From contig NZ_JAODTL010000053.1 of NCBI RefSeq assembly GCF_026191375.1, positions 90,787 to 154,786 on the forward strand: a stretch of 64,000 nucleotides of DNA. Reading direction: 5' to 3'. Made by a program: the position numbers and the translations under genes. The notes under the pieces were generated by a model. It worked only from the letters and a program-made list of their open reading frames with translations, did not search any database and had not been told where the DNA came from. How positions within the stretch are numbered: position 1 is the stretch's first letter; each line of letters starts with the position of its first letter. Shown piece after piece: positions 17,581 to 30,865 of the stretch. This DNA comes from Marinomonas pontica. Lineage in GTDB: Bacteria; Pseudomonadota; Gammaproteobacteria; Pseudomonadales; Marinomonadaceae.

Positions 17581-18015
17581 ATGTACAAGAGTAAAGGGAT
17601 CCAAGCTTATAGAAAGGACTCAATTAAGTCCGATTTAGCCTCTGCTGACCCTCACCGCGTCATTCAGCTCTTAATGCAAGGCGCGCTTGAAAAGCTGGCG
17701 TTAGGTAAAGGTTGTATCGAACGCGCTGATTGGGAAGGAAAAGCCGCTGCGTTAACGCGCGCGAGTGAGATCATCAATGCGTTAAGAGATGCACTAGACC
17801 GTGATGTTAATCCGGAGCTCGTGGACAATCTTGAGTCGCTTTACGAGTACATGATCGTACGTATTACGGAAGCCAGTATTGCCAAAGACACTGGCATATT
17901 AGACCAAGTTATGGGTCTAATTTTGCAGATTAAAGGCGCGTGGGATCAGATTTCACCGGCTGATAAGCAAGCCGCTTATGAAGGCCAAATGGAAGCTCGT
18001 GTAGGAGCTGTTTAA
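17581..18015 (+). CDS. fliS: Flagellin export chaperone FliS
   Basis: FliS binds the C-terminus of newly made flagellin and delivers it to the export gate. The 144-residue protein shows the family pattern YRKDSIKSDLASADPHRVIQLLMQGALEKLALGKGCIE and the helix LVDNLESLYEYMIVRITEAS. ATG 17581 has GGGG six bases upstream; an ATG at 17569 would add four residues. The stop overlaps the next start (TAATG), suggesting translational coupling to the FliT-like gene. Confidence 0.93.
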   Translation: MYKSKGIQAYRKDSIKSDLASADPHRVIQLLMQGALEKLALGKGCIERADWEGKAAALTRASEIINALRDALDRDVNPELVDNLESLYEYMIVRITEASIAKDTGILDQVMGLILQIKGAWDQISPADKQAAYEGQMEARVGAV

Positions 18016-18308
18016 TGCTCGATATGTCACACTTGACGACGTTGAGTGACGCGTTAGAGCAAAGCATTATTGACAAAGACATAGAGCAAATACAGCAATT
18101 ATGCGAAGACAATAGTGCTTTTATTTATACCATCGTGCCGCAGTCTAATGCGGCCGATAATGAAAAAATAAAGCAATTTATACTGGTACATCAAACGGCT
18201 ACTCAGCTAATTCGTGATGTGCATGCCGAAATGCAAAAGCAACTTTACCAAACCAATAAAACCCGTAAGGGTGTGAGCAAGTATAAAGGCGTGAAAAATG
18301 CAAAATGA
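18015..18308 (+). CDS. FliT-like flagellar chaperone (small protein)
   Basis: A 97-residue, mainly helical, charged protein located directly after fliS, where fliT is usually found; FliT is the chaperone for the cap protein FliD. It has no strong sequence signature that I can name, so the assignment rests on size, predicted helices and position. The C-terminus is basic (TRKGVSKYKGVKNAK). The start overlaps the fliS stop by one base, and its own end overlaps the Maf gene by 11 bases. Confidence 0.65.
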   Translation: MLDMSHLTTLSDALEQSIIDKDIEQIQQLCEDNSAFIYTIVPQSNAADNEKIKQFILVHQTATQLIRDVHAEMQKQLYQTNKTRKGVSKYKGVKNAK

Positions 18309-20406
18309 GGACAACCAATCCTCTCTTGATCAGGCCGAAGCTTTTGCTTCCCTGTTTGAAAGAGGTGCTAAACGCCTCAGAGAAAACGATCAAGAGTTAA
18401 CGGAGCGATACATTCGTAACATGACGGTATTTTCGCACGTCATGCCGCACATCTACGAATCCTTTCAACATTACCAACCCAAAAAACGCCACATTTACAT
18501 GGAAGAAAGCGGTGAGCTTAACGTATACCGTGAAGATGTTGGAGTGCCTCTATTCTCCACCGCACCCCGTCAACAAGCCTCTGAACGTGTTAAACGTGCG
18601 TTATCTAAGCCGAATAAAACCGTATTGAACTTGGAGCGTACGGACAATCATCCCAGTCGTCATGTGCATTACAGCAATAAAATTCTGGATCAAGCTGAAC
18701 AGCATAGTGATGGTCTGACTCTTCAAGAAGGCTGGCCAGAATTTGTAGGTTCTGCCATTTTGTTTGGGGTTGAGTTTGGTTATCAGCTTGAAATGATATT
18801 GGCTCAGAGAGCGGTGAAGCATTTGTATTTATATGAATGCGACTTGGATTTTTTCTACTATTCTTTGTTTGCTATAGAATGGCAGAGCATTCTGGAAGAA
18901 TGTAACCGTGATGGCCGCACCATTCACTTTTTCTTAGGGGTTAGCCCTGAAGAGTTTACTGAGAAATACCTTCGCCAATTAGAAGAGAATGGCTATTTCT
19001 TAGCGCCTGAAACGTATCTACACATTGGCTATAGCAGCCCTGAAAATGATTTGGCGGTCAGTTATTTTAAAAAACACTACGCGCGTCAAGTGATGGGGTG
19101 GGGGTTCTTTGATGATGCCTTGATTGGTATTGCTCAAGGCCTAAAATCGTTGCCTAAAACTAAGTTAGCACACTTTCAAGGTCGTGAAGCCTTGCCAAAA
19201 TGGGTAACAAACATTCCTGTTTTTATCTTAGGGAATGGCCCGTCATTGGATCAAGGTATTGAGCTGGTAAAAGAAGTACGTGACCAAGTGCTGTTAATTT
19301 GTTGTGGTTCAACGATTAACACACTAAAAAAACTGGGTGTCACCCCAGATATTCACGTTGATATTGAGCGGTTGAAACAAACCGTCGATAAATTCCAGTT
19401 TTTAGATCAAGACTACTTGGACAAAATTTGGGGCTTGTCGGTCAATGTTATGCATCCTGGGTTATTTGATTGTTTCAAACGCTCGGGTATGGCCATGAAA
19501 CCCGGAGAAGCGATCACCTCACTGATGCTGAACCAAGCTCGCATGCAGGGCGACACCAAAGAATACGTACAATTGAACTACTGCAACCCTGTGGTAGCTA
19601 ATTTGGCTTTGTCCTACGTGCATTTGTTTGGCTTCAACAATGTCTATTATCTTGGCGTAGACAATGGTTTTAAAGACAAAGGCAGTCATCACTCGGTTCA
19701 CAGTGGATACTATAAAGACGGTAAAGAGACCGGTTTCCAAACCTTCCAAAAAGCCAGTTTGGTGGAAAGAGAAGGCAATTTTGGCGGCACTATTTACGCA
19801 ACAGGCATTATGGATACGTCGCGTGTTCAGCTTGAATCCTTAACGCGACAACTGAATCAGCGCCGTAATTTCGCGAGCTTTAATTTGTCTGATGGGGCGA
19901 AGATTGAAGGCGTCACGCCATTGCGAATGGAAGATGTTTTGATCATGGACCCTAAGATAGATCATGCTAACGTGATTGATTTATTAGAAAGCGCGTTTTT
20001 TACCGAGCCACCAGAATCATTGGTTGGGCAATCAACAGAAGCGCTTATTTCTGTGGACGACTTCCAAAAAATTAGCCGAACCTTACAGCAAGGCTGGGAT
20101 GAGTCGGTGGTCACACGAGAACAAGTGTGCGATTTGCTTTGGTCGCATCATCGCCAAATTTACTTTTTGAAAGGCAGTGTTCATCGACACATATACGACC
20201 TTTTAATCGGTTCATTTACGTACTCTGCTTTTTTGATTGTGCAGTTCTTATTTAAGTATCAAGATGAAGCCGACACCGTGTCTCGTGCGCGTCATCTATT
20301 TACCCCATGGTGTGAGTTCCTGGAAGAAATGCCCAGTATGCTTCAACAAGCATCGGAGTATGTCGACCAAGGGAATGACCACCTCATTACTTTTTACAAT
20401 GGTTAA
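18298..20406 (+). CDS. Motility-associated flagellin glycosyltransferase (Maf family)
   Basis: Maf proteins transfer nonulosonic acids (pseudaminic or legionaminic) onto flagellin Ser/Thr. The 702-residue protein carries the central DUF115 domain, with the GNGPSLD motif at about residue 310, followed by CCGSTINTLKKLGVTPDIHVDIE and YLGVDNGFKD. It is encoded just after the FliD/FliS/FliT-like block and just before pseI, the standard context. The substrate is inferred from the adjacent Pse genes. It overlaps the preceding gene by 11 bases and is two bases from pseI, so flagellar chaperones, transferase and sugar synthesis appear to be one transcription unit. Confidence 0.93.
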   Translation: MQNEDNQSSLDQAEAFASLFERGAKRLRENDQELTERYIRNMTVFSHVMPHIYESFQHYQPKKRHIYMEESGELNVYREDVGVPLFSTAPRQQASERVKRALSKPNKTVLNLERTDNHPSRHVHYSNKILDQAEQHSDGLTLQEGWPEFVGSAILFGVEFGYQLEMILAQRAVKHLYLYECDLDFFYYSLFAIEWQSILEECNRDGRTIHFFLGVSPEEFTEKYLRQLEENGYFLAPETYLHIGYSSPENDLAVSYFKKHYARQVMGWGFFDDALIGIAQGLKSLPKTKLAHFQGREALPKWVTNIPVFILGNGPSLDQGIELVKEVRDQVLLICCGSTINTLKKLGVTPDIHVDIERLKQTVDKFQFLDQDYLDKIWGLSVNVMHPGLFDCFKRSGMAMKPGEAITSLMLNQARMQGDTKEYVQLNYCNPVVANLALSYVHLFGFNNVYYLGVDNGFKDKGSHHSVHSGYYKDGKETGFQTFQKASLVEREGNFGGTIYATGIMDTSRVQLESLTRQLNQRRNFASFNLSDGAKIEGVTPLRMEDVLIMDPKIDHANVIDLLESAFFTEPPESLVGQSTEALISVDDFQKISRTLQQGWDESVVTREQVCDLLWSHHRQIYFLKGSVHRHIYDLLIGSFTYSAFLIVQFLFKYQDEADTVSRARHLFTPWCEFLEEMPSMLQQASEYVDQGNDHLITFYNG

Positions 20407-20408
20407 TT

Positions 20409-21428
20409 ATGTTCGAACAAACGCCGTTTATTATTGCTGAATTATCGGGCAACCATGATCAAGATTTTGAGCTCGCCAAGGCCATGATTCACGCTGCGGC
20501 GGACGCGGGTGTGGATGCCATCAAATTGCAAACTTATACACCCGATACCATGACACTGGACATTCGTCATGGTGAATTTATGGTGTCTGAAGACGACAGT
20601 CTTTGGCGCGGTTCAAATTTGTATGACTTGTATGCCAAAGCATCGACCCCATGGGAATGGCATCAGCCCTTGTTCGAGTTGGCGGAGTCTTTGGGGTTGG
20701 TGGCGTTCAGTTCGCCGTTTGATTTGAGTGCTGTGGCGTTTTTAGAGTCGCTTAATGTGCCCTTGTATAAAATTGCGTCGTTTGAAATGACCGACATACC
20801 TCTGATTCAGGCGGTGGCTCGCACGGGCAAACCGATTATTATGTCGACGGGCATGGCAAGCGAAGACGAAATAGCGGAAGCCGTCGCGACCATTCGAGCC
20901 ATTGGCGATAACCCGTTAACTTTGCTCAAATGCACCAGTACCTATCCTTCCAAAATCGAAGATTCTAACTTGCTCACCATGGCTGATTTGGCTGAAAAAA
21001 CGGGCTGTTTAGTCGGCTTATCTGATCACACCAAAGGACTTGGTGCCGCGGTGGCGGCAACCGCATTGGGTGCGACCGTGATTGAAAAGCACTTTGTGTT
21101 AGATCGTAATGCTGGTGGTGTCGACGCCGAATTCTCTATGGAACCAGACGAAATGAAGGCGCTGGTGGTGGCGTGTCGAGCAGCAAAAGCGGCATTGGGG
21201 ACGGTGACATACGGTGGTTCAGACGCCGAGCAAGCTGCGAAGAAATATCGTCGTTCTATTTATGTGGCTGTAGATTTGCCAGCTGGCACCATATTGACTG
21301 AAGAGCACCTTAAAATTATTCGTCCCTCCTTTGGTCTTGCGCCTAAGCATTGGACAGACGTATTAGGTAAAACATTAGTGGCAGATGCGAAAAAAGGTCA
21401 GCCTCTTGCTTGGGAAATGATGGCGTGA
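20409..21428 (+). CDS. pseI: Pseudaminic acid synthase PseI (NeuB family)
   Basis: Condenses 2,4-diacetamido-2,4,6-trideoxy-altrose with phosphoenolpyruvate to make pseudaminic acid. The NeuB barrel is seen in IIAELSGNHDQDFELAKAMIHAAADAGVDAIKLQTY, SFEMTDIPLI, MSTGMAS, KCTSTYPS, GLSDHT and TVIEKHFVLDR. A C-terminal SAF (antifreeze-like) domain begins around RRSIYVAVDLPAGTILTEEHL. It is 339 residues, standard length. The choice of PseI over NeuB or LegI rests on the ELSGNH motif and the neighbouring PseB, C, F and G. The stop overlaps the pseG start by four bases. Confidence 0.92.
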   Translation: MFEQTPFIIAELSGNHDQDFELAKAMIHAAADAGVDAIKLQTYTPDTMTLDIRHGEFMVSEDDSLWRGSNLYDLYAKASTPWEWHQPLFELAESLGLVAFSSPFDLSAVAFLESLNVPLYKIASFEMTDIPLIQAVARTGKPIIMSTGMASEDEIAEAVATIRAIGDNPLTLLKCTSTYPSKIEDSNLLTMADLAEKTGCLVGLSDHTKGLGAAVAATALGATVIEKHFVLDRNAGGVDAEFSMEPDEMKALVVACRAAKAALGTVTYGGSDAEQAAKKYRRSIYVAVDLPAGTILTEEHLKIIRPSFGLAPKHWTDVLGKTLVADAKKGQPLAWEMMA

Positions 21429-22405
21429 AATTGTTGGTACGAGCCGATGCCTCTGTCGAGATCGGCATGGGACACCGAGTTCGTTGCCAAGCTCTTATCT
21501 TCGCCTTTCAAGAATTAGGCTGGCAATGCCAGTTTGTTGTTGATCGACGTTATCAGTCGTTTGCTGCGCCTGACGATTATTTTATTGATGATGAGACTGA
21601 GTTCTTTTCTGCGGCTGAACAAGCGGACGTGGTTGTTTTGGATCATTATGGCTATCACGCGGATCTGATTGCGCAGCTTTACTCCCATCAGTCAAACTTG
21701 TTGGTGTTGGATGACATGAATGATAGGGGCGAGTTTCCCACCAAATGGTTGTTAAACCCTTTGCAGCAAGCGTATTCCAAACGCGTTGAATGCCCATTAA
21801 CAGGAAGCCGATACGCGTTGTTACGACCGACGTTTCGACAGCAAAATGACAGTCATGCTTCCCCTGAACACTTGCTCATTACTCTGGGTGGAACCGATCC
21901 TCTCGCATTAACTTTGCCCATTTTAAAGACCCTATTGGCGTCCAATTTCCCTACGAAATATATTCAGGTCTTGCTGGGTGCGAATGCCAAACATGGTGAT
22001 CAGGTTGTTCAATTTTGTCTTGAAAATAACATCGCGTTTGAGCAAGGGCTAGCGGATGTTAGGCCGTTAATGAAGCAAGCCAAGATGGCAATTTCTGCCG
22101 CTGGAGGTACCTTGTTTGAACTGGCGTGCATGGGCGTTCCGACTGTTTTTGCGCAAGTGGCAGACAACCAAACGCGCTCTTTAGAGCAACATGTGCCGCT
22201 AGGTTGGTGTCGTTCAGTGCGTTTTGATAATACACCAGAAGGTAGCCGACAAGCGCGTATTGCACAGTTAGTTGAAGAAGTGCGTTGTCGTTGGGCGGAC
22301 AATGAATGGCAGCAAGAAGCCAAAAAGATAGCTCACAGCTTGGTGGATGGTGACGGAGCAAACCGCGTAGCCAGAACCATTAATTCATATTTTGCAGCGC
22401 CATGA
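21425..22405 (+). CDS. pseG: UDP-sugar hydrolase PseG
   Basis: PseG removes UDP from UDP-2,4-diacetamido-trideoxy-altrose, the step before PseI. It has a GT-B fold like MurG, with the N-terminal RADASVEIGMGHRVRCQAL, LLVLDDM, LITLGGTDPLALTLPIL and MAISAAGGTLFELACMGVPT. The start is taken at GTG 21425, which overlaps the pseI stop (GTGA); a TTG at 21410 would be further inside pseI. It is about 326 residues. Its 3' end overlaps the 3' end of pseF on the other strand by 26 bases, so the two convergent transcripts are antisense at their ends. Confidence 0.92.
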   Translation: MKLLVRADASVEIGMGHRVRCQALIFAFQELGWQCQFVVDRRYQSFAAPDDYFIDDETEFFSAAEQADVVVLDHYGYHADLIAQLYSHQSNLLVLDDMNDRGEFPTKWLLNPLQQAYSKRVECPLTGSRYALLRPTFRQQNDSHASPEHLLITLGGTDPLALTLPILKTLLASNFPTKYIQVLLGANAKHGDQVVQFCLENNIAFEQGLADVRPLMKQAKMAISAAGGTLFELACMGVPTVFAQVADNQTRSLEQHVPLGWCRSVRFDNTPEGSRQARIAQLVEEVRCRWADNEWQQEAKKIAHSLVDGDGANRVARTINSYFAAP

Positions 22406-23087
22406 TTTGCGTTAAACGCAACCAGTCTTCTTCTGTGTCTAAGTCCTGAATTCTATGCCTTGGTAGTAGCAATGGCTTGGATTTAGGGCCAAAGATCACT
22501 TCATCAAACCAGTCTTGCGTACTCGCCCAATAAAACTGCCCTGCATCGTGAATCGCTTCTACCAAGTCTTGTGAACGCTTGCTAATGTGCTCAGGAAACA
22601 TTGGCGCTAATTTGCCATTTTCTTGAATGTGCAGCGCCCGTTGAATGGGAAAAGCAAACGTCGTGGCAGAAAAACAAAAAGCAGTGGTGTTATCCAGTTG
22701 TGCCAATCCACGATGTAAATCGTCTGGGGTCAACATAGGGCAAGTGGCGTAAATCAAACAGGCTTGGTCGGGCGTTTTGCCTTCATCGATAAGACAGCGC
22801 AATGCGTGTTGCATCACGGGTGTGGTCCCCGTCATGTGATCGGCCAAATCAGCCGGACGATAAAATGGTGTTTCGGCGCCGAACTGTCGGGCGACTTCTG
22901 CAATCTCGGCGTCATCCGTAGAAACTATGATTCGATCAAATAGCCCTGAGGCGATGGCGGTTTCAATAGAGTAGCCAATCAGAGGTTTGCCAGCCAGCAA
23001 GCGAATGTTCTTTCTTGGAATGCGTTGGGATCCGCCACGGGCGGGTATCACCGCCACTCGGTATGGTGTGTTGGACGTCGGATTCAT
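22380..23087 (-). CDS. pseF: Pseudaminic acid cytidylyltransferase PseF
   Basis: Activates pseudaminic acid with CTP to the CMP-sugar used by Maf. It shows the CMP-sugar synthetase nucleotide motif IPARGGSQRIPRKNI, then GKPLIGYSIETA, IIVSTDD, and the C-terminal PRHRIQDLDTEEDW. It is 235 residues, normal length. It is last gene of the minus-strand pseB-pseC-pseF run and lies three bases after pseC. It converges with pseG. Confidence 0.93.
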   Translation of the reverse strand: MNPTSNTPYRVAVIPARGGSQRIPRKNIRLLAGKPLIGYSIETAIASGLFDRIIVSTDDAEIAEVARQFGAETPFYRPADLADHMTGTTPVMQHALRCLIDEGKTPDQACLIYATCPMLTPDDLHRGLAQLDNTTAFCFSATTFAFPIQRALHIQENGKLAPMFPEHISKRSQDLVEAIHDAGQFYWASTQDWFDEVIFGPKSKPLLLPRHRIQDLDTEEDWLRLTQIMALQNMN

Positions 23088-23090
23088 CGT

Positions 23091-25266
<2,176 letters not shown>

Positions 25267-25398
25267 TTACCAAACTCAAAGATGAAAGTTGTATGAGAGC
25301 CATTCGCCTCGTCGTCGCTTCGCCCGTGGTATTGTGCAAAGAATCTTTATAACGTATCGACCACGATAGCCGAAACATTAATGAAATCAAGGAACTGA

Positions 25399-25962
25399 TT
25401 AAGGCGCCTTACGTGACAGACAGTCAGCGATATGATCATTTACCATGCCGGTTGCTTGCATAAACGCGTAACAGGTTGTCGCCCCAAGAAATTTAAAACC
25501 GCGCTTTTTTAGGTCTTTCGCAAAGTGTGCAGAGAGTTCTGTGACCGCAGGGGCATCGGTGTGGCTTTGGATAGGATTATCGAGAACTTTGTTGTCACTG
25601 AATGCCCAGTAATAGCGGCTGAAAGAACCAAATTCGTCGGCGATTTTAAGAAACGCTTTGGCGTTATTGATGGTTGCTTCTATTTTTGCACGATGACGAA
25701 CAATCCGCTCATCGACTAATAAACGCTCCACATCATCTTGTGTCATGTTGGCGACTTTTACCGGGTCAAACCCATGAAATAAAGCACGATAACCTTCTCG
25801 TTTGCGTAAAATGGTAATCCAGCTTAGACCTGCCTGAGCGCTTTCGAGTACAATACATTCAAACAAAGCTTGGTCGTCATAAACAGGGACCCCCCATTCT
25901 GTATCGTGGTAATGAATGTATTCTGGAGATCCTAAACACCAAGCACAACGTATGTTTTCCAT
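25399..25962 (-). CDS. tag: 3-methyladenine DNA glycosylase I
   Basis: Removes alkylated 3-methyladenine from DNA, starting base-excision repair. Zinc-binding and fold motifs are present: RCAWCLGSPEYIHYHDTEWGVPVYDDQALFE, LSWITILRKREGYRALF, and the C-terminal FKFLGATTCYAFMQATGMVNDH. The ATG at 25962 has GGAGTG eight bases upstream; a longer frame from 26001 is open but has no good ribosome site. It is 187 residues, the usual size. nudF is divergent from it, about 100 bases away. Confidence 0.93.
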   Translation of the reverse strand: MENIRCAWCLGSPEYIHYHDTEWGVPVYDDQALFECIVLESAQAGLSWITILRKREGYRALFHGFDPVKVANMTQDDVERLLVDERIVRHRAKIEATINNAKAFLKIADEFGSFSRYYWAFSDNKVLDNPIQSHTDAPAVTELSAHFAKDLKKRGFKFLGATTCYAFMQATGMVNDHIADCLSRKAP

Positions 25963-26059
25963 CAGCAACACTCCGAAATTAGTAAACGTGACCACGGTCA
26001 CTGTGTCTCAATCATATCAGACCTTCTTGTTAAAAGTGGTCTGCTTAGGACGATAGAAT

Positions 26060-26680
26060 ATGATGTTTAAACCCACATACAGTAAAAACGATGTTGAAGT
26101 CTTAAAAGACGAGTGCCTTTACAAAGGCTTTTTTGAAATGCGCAAGCTGACCTTAAAGCACAAAAAATTTAACGGTGAATGGAGCCAGCCAATGACCCGC
26201 GAAATGATGGTACGCAACGACGCCGTGTGTGTGCTGTTATTTGATCCGGTTGCCGACAAAGTATTGCTCATCGAGCAGTTTCGTCCCACCGTGTTAAGAA
26301 GCGCTTCCCCTTGGTTGTTAGAGTTGGTCGCCGGCATGGTCGAGGAAGGTGAAAGTGATGAAGACGTGGCACGCCGTGAGTCTTTAGAAGAAGCGGGTGT
26401 CACGGTCAAGCGTCTTGAATACATGTTTAAATTTGTGCCTTCTCCGGGCGGATTGGTGGAGTATCTTCGCATGTACGCAGGGGAATTTGATGCCACTTTG
26501 GTGGACGTCTCTTCTGTGCATGGTTTGGACGCGGAAAACGAAGACATCAAACTGCACCTAGTATCGTCTGATGATGCCATCGAATTGCTGAAGCAAGACA
26601 TTGAAAACGCCAGCACCATCATGGGATTACAGTGGTTTGCTTTGAATAAACATGACCTTGTCGCTCGCTGGTGTGCCTAG
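26060..26680 (+). CDS. nudF: ADP-ribose pyrophosphatase (Nudix)
   Basis: Hydrolyses ADP-ribose to AMP and ribose 5-phosphate. The Nudix box is complete: G-MVEEG-E-SDEDVAR-RESLEEAGV. The upstream QPMTREMMVRNDAVCVLLFDP and the downstream PSPGGLVEYLRMYAGEFD are typical of NudF/TrgB. It is 206 residues. It heads a + strand run (acyltransferase, yqiB, yqiA, parE) that resembles the E. coli nudF-yqiB-cpdA-yqiA-parE order, but without cpdA. ATGs at 26060 and 26063 are both possible. Confidence 0.93.
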   Translation: MMFKPTYSKNDVEVLKDECLYKGFFEMRKLTLKHKKFNGEWSQPMTREMMVRNDAVCVLLFDPVADKVLLIEQFRPTVLRSASPWLLELVAGMVEEGESDEDVARRESLEEAGVTVKRLEYMFKFVPSPGGLVEYLRMYAGEFDATLVDVSSVHGLDAENEDIKLHLVSSDDAIELLKQDIENASTIMGLQWFALNKHDLVARWCA

Positions 26681-26716
26681 ACAGATGAAACAAAATACGC
26701 TGCGTTTTGCCCAAAA

Positions 26717-27664
26717 ATGGCCGTTTTTACAACCTTTTATCGGTGTTGTGTCGTTTTTATTTATGTGTGCAAATGTCTTTTTTGGGCTTTGTTAGTGCAT
26801 TGTTTAGCGCCGTTGCTTTTGTTTAAACGTGTGTCTGTTCAGAGTTTTTTTGAACAGGCTTGTCGCTTTTGTTATGACCGTTGGATTGCGTGCAACGAGT
26901 GGTGGTTTCGTTATGTGCTTGGCGTCAAATGGGGGCTGGATGAACGCATGTTAGTGGATTTCCAGCAGTGGCATTTGCTGATCGCGAATCACCGTTCTTG
27001 GGTGGATGTGTTTGTTATTTTTGCGCAGTTGCGAGGTCGTCGTCCTTTGCCGCGTGTGTTTATGAAGCAGGGACTTATGTGGCTGCCGTTTGTTGGCTCG
27101 GCGGCCTACATCATGGGGTTTCCTTTCATGAAACGCTATACTAAGGAACAGATTCAAAAGAACCCCGCATTGGCGGGGAAAGATTTGGCCACGACGAAAC
27201 GCTCTTGTGTGCGTTTGTTGAATCAACCAAATTCGATCATGAGTTTTGTTGAAGGAACGCGTTTTTCTCAAACTAAACGTCAGCAACAGGGTTCACCGTA
27301 TCGCTGTTTACTTAAACCAAAAGCGGGCGGTATTAGCTTTATTTTGCAAACAATGCCCCAACGTATAAAAAGCATTACCGATATTAATGTGCTCTATGAG
27401 CAAACCAAGGTGTCTGGTTGGGATGTGTTGTGTGGCCGGATACAGACGGTTAAGGTCATGGTGCGAGAGGTGCCGCTGCCGGCCAACATGCAAACAGTGG
27501 CGTATCAACCCGCTGGCAAAGACCGAGAACACTTTTTTACTTGGTTTAATCTATACTGGCACGATAAAGACACTCGGATGAGCCATCAGTTGGATGCGTT
27601 ACGAAACACGTCGGTATCGAGTTTAGAAGACCATTTTTCTACAGGAAAGACGTCACAAGAATGA
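26717..27664 (+). CDS. PlsC-type acyltransferase (YihG-like)
   Basis: A membrane-associated 1-acyl-glycerol-3-phosphate-type acyltransferase. The family blocks are visible: NHRSWVDVF (HX4D catalytic motif), PRVFMKQGLMWLPFVGSAAYIMGFPF and FVEGTRFSQTK. A hydrophobic segment near the N-terminus (FYRCCVVFIYVCKCLFWALLVHCLAPLLLF) anchors it. At 315 residues it matches YihG length. Its stop overlaps the yqiB start (ATGA), so they are co-translated. Confidence 0.88.
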   Translation: MAVFTTFYRCCVVFIYVCKCLFWALLVHCLAPLLLFKRVSVQSFFEQACRFCYDRWIACNEWWFRYVLGVKWGLDERMLVDFQQWHLLIANHRSWVDVFVIFAQLRGRRPLPRVFMKQGLMWLPFVGSAAYIMGFPFMKRYTKEQIQKNPALAGKDLATTKRSCVRLLNQPNSIMSFVEGTRFSQTKRQQQGSPYRCLLKPKAGGISFILQTMPQRIKSITDINVLYEQTKVSGWDVLCGRIQTVKVMVREVPLPANMQTVAYQPAGKDREHFFTWFNLYWHDKDTRMSHQLDALRNTSVSSLEDHFSTGKTSQE

Positions 27665-28143
27665 CTTATGCTATGAAATTACAGAAAACATCGAAACAAT
27701 ATGTGCCCGATTTAGTAAGTTTACAGGTGCTCGGTGAGTTGAATTACCGTCGCTTGGGTAAGCTTATGCGTGGACAAGAAGAGATGGATTCTTGGAGTTT
27801 TTCGGTTCATAGTGCGGGCGATCAAGAAAGCCGCCTACGGTTAACGCTCGGAAAAGAAAGCCGCTTCACTTCGGAAATCGCCTTAGAGTTTGGACCGGAA
27901 ATTCCTAAACAATTGCTGTTTAAAACGACCTTGTCTATGACGGTACGTCTTTATCATGACGTTGGCATTGCTGAAATTACGGATGGCCATCGTCAATACA
28001 GCGGCGCTTACCCTTATCCAAATGATGCCATGTTGCACCGAGATGAAAAGTTTCGTTTGAATCAGCAATTGGCGGATTTGCTTGAGTTGTGCCTAAAACA
28101 CGGTCACCGCCTTAATAGTTCGTTATCGTTTCAGTTTGCTTAA
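27661..28143 (+). CDS. yqiB: DUF1249 family protein YqiB
   Basis: Conserved small protein of unknown function, found beside nudF and cpdA in many gammaproteobacteria. The sequence YVPDLVSLQVLGELNYRRLGKLM and LSMTVRLYHDVGIAEIT and YPNDAMLHRDEKFRLNQQLADLLELCLKHG are the family's conserved blocks. It is 160 residues from ATG 27661; a second ATG at 27673 gives 156. It overlaps the acyltransferase stop by four bases. Confidence 0.88.
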   Translation: MTYAMKLQKTSKQYVPDLVSLQVLGELNYRRLGKLMRGQEEMDSWSFSVHSAGDQESRLRLTLGKESRFTSEIALEFGPEIPKQLLFKTTLSMTVRLYHDVGIAEITDGHRQYSGAYPYPNDAMLHRDEKFRLNQQLADLLELCLKHGHRLNSSLSFQFA

Positions 28144-28189
28144 TCGCGTCCGATACATTATTCATCGATTCATATAAACGGATACGCCC

Positions 28190-28771
28190 TTGACGGTACT
28201 CTTGTATATTCACGGTTTTAACAGTTCAGAGCTTTCTCACAAAGCCACGGTGTTGTCTGACGCCGCTGGTGCAATGGGGTTGGGCGATCGAATTCTTTCT
28301 CCACGGTTATCATGGCAACCTGCACAGGCAATTCACCAGCTAGAGCGCATTATTGACGCCAATCTGTCTCAAGGTATTACATTAATTGGCAGTTCGTTGG
28401 GTGGTTTTTACGCCGCGTATTTGGCTGAAAAATACCAGATAAAGGCGATTTTAGTGAACCCTGCGGTGCAGGCTCCTGTTTTATTAGTGGACTATCTTGG
28501 TCCTCAAACCAACCCTTATACTCATGAAGAGTATGAATTGACGCCCACCCACATGGCGCAACTGCAGCAACTTGTTGTCGCTGAACCAACCGCTGATTTG
28601 TATTGGTTAATGGTGCAAGAGGGCGACGAGGTGTTGGATTATCAGCAAGCGCTAAAGGCCTTCCCGGCGACAGCTCGATTAACTCACGAAGCAAAAGGCA
28701 ATCACAGCTTTACGGAATTTGAACGATTTACCAAAGAAATTTTGCGTTTCGCTGAAATAATAACCGACTAA
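28190..28771 (+). CDS. yqiA: Esterase YqiA (alpha/beta hydrolase)
   Basis: Small alpha/beta-hydrolase esterase of the YqiA family. The start TTG at 28190 gives TVLLYIHGFNSSELSHKA, the conserved N-terminus with the oxyanion HGF. The nucleophile elbow is GSSLGGFYAAYLAEKY, and the His of the triad is probably in KGNHSFTEFERF. It is 193 residues. The usual neighbour cpdA (cAMP phosphodiesterase) is missing between yqiB and this gene. parE starts 130 bases downstream. Confidence 0.9.
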   Translation: MTVLLYIHGFNSSELSHKATVLSDAAGAMGLGDRILSPRLSWQPAQAIHQLERIIDANLSQGITLIGSSLGGFYAAYLAEKYQIKAILVNPAVQAPVLLVDYLGPQTNPYTHEEYELTPTHMAQLQQLVVAEPTADLYWLMVQEGDEVLDYQQALKAFPATARLTHEAKGNHSFTEFERFTKEILRFAEIITD

Positions 28772-28900
28772 GCGACTGCTTTTGTTGCACTATTTCACAC
28801 TACGCAAAACCAGTGATAGACTCTAGCCAATTGAATTTACACTCGTTTGTGTTCATCCGTTTCATCAGGATGACGCACGATCAACTTGGAAAAAACACGC

Positions 28901-30798
<1,898 letters not shown>

Positions 30799-30865
30799 AA
30801 CTTACATTGTTTTTGATAAGACAAGCTAAAATATTAGTATCGCTCAACGAAATGGAAATGAATGA

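Noticed and set aside
22009..22361. Overlapping ORFs opposite pseG
   Set aside because: Shadow frames of pseG with no motifs.
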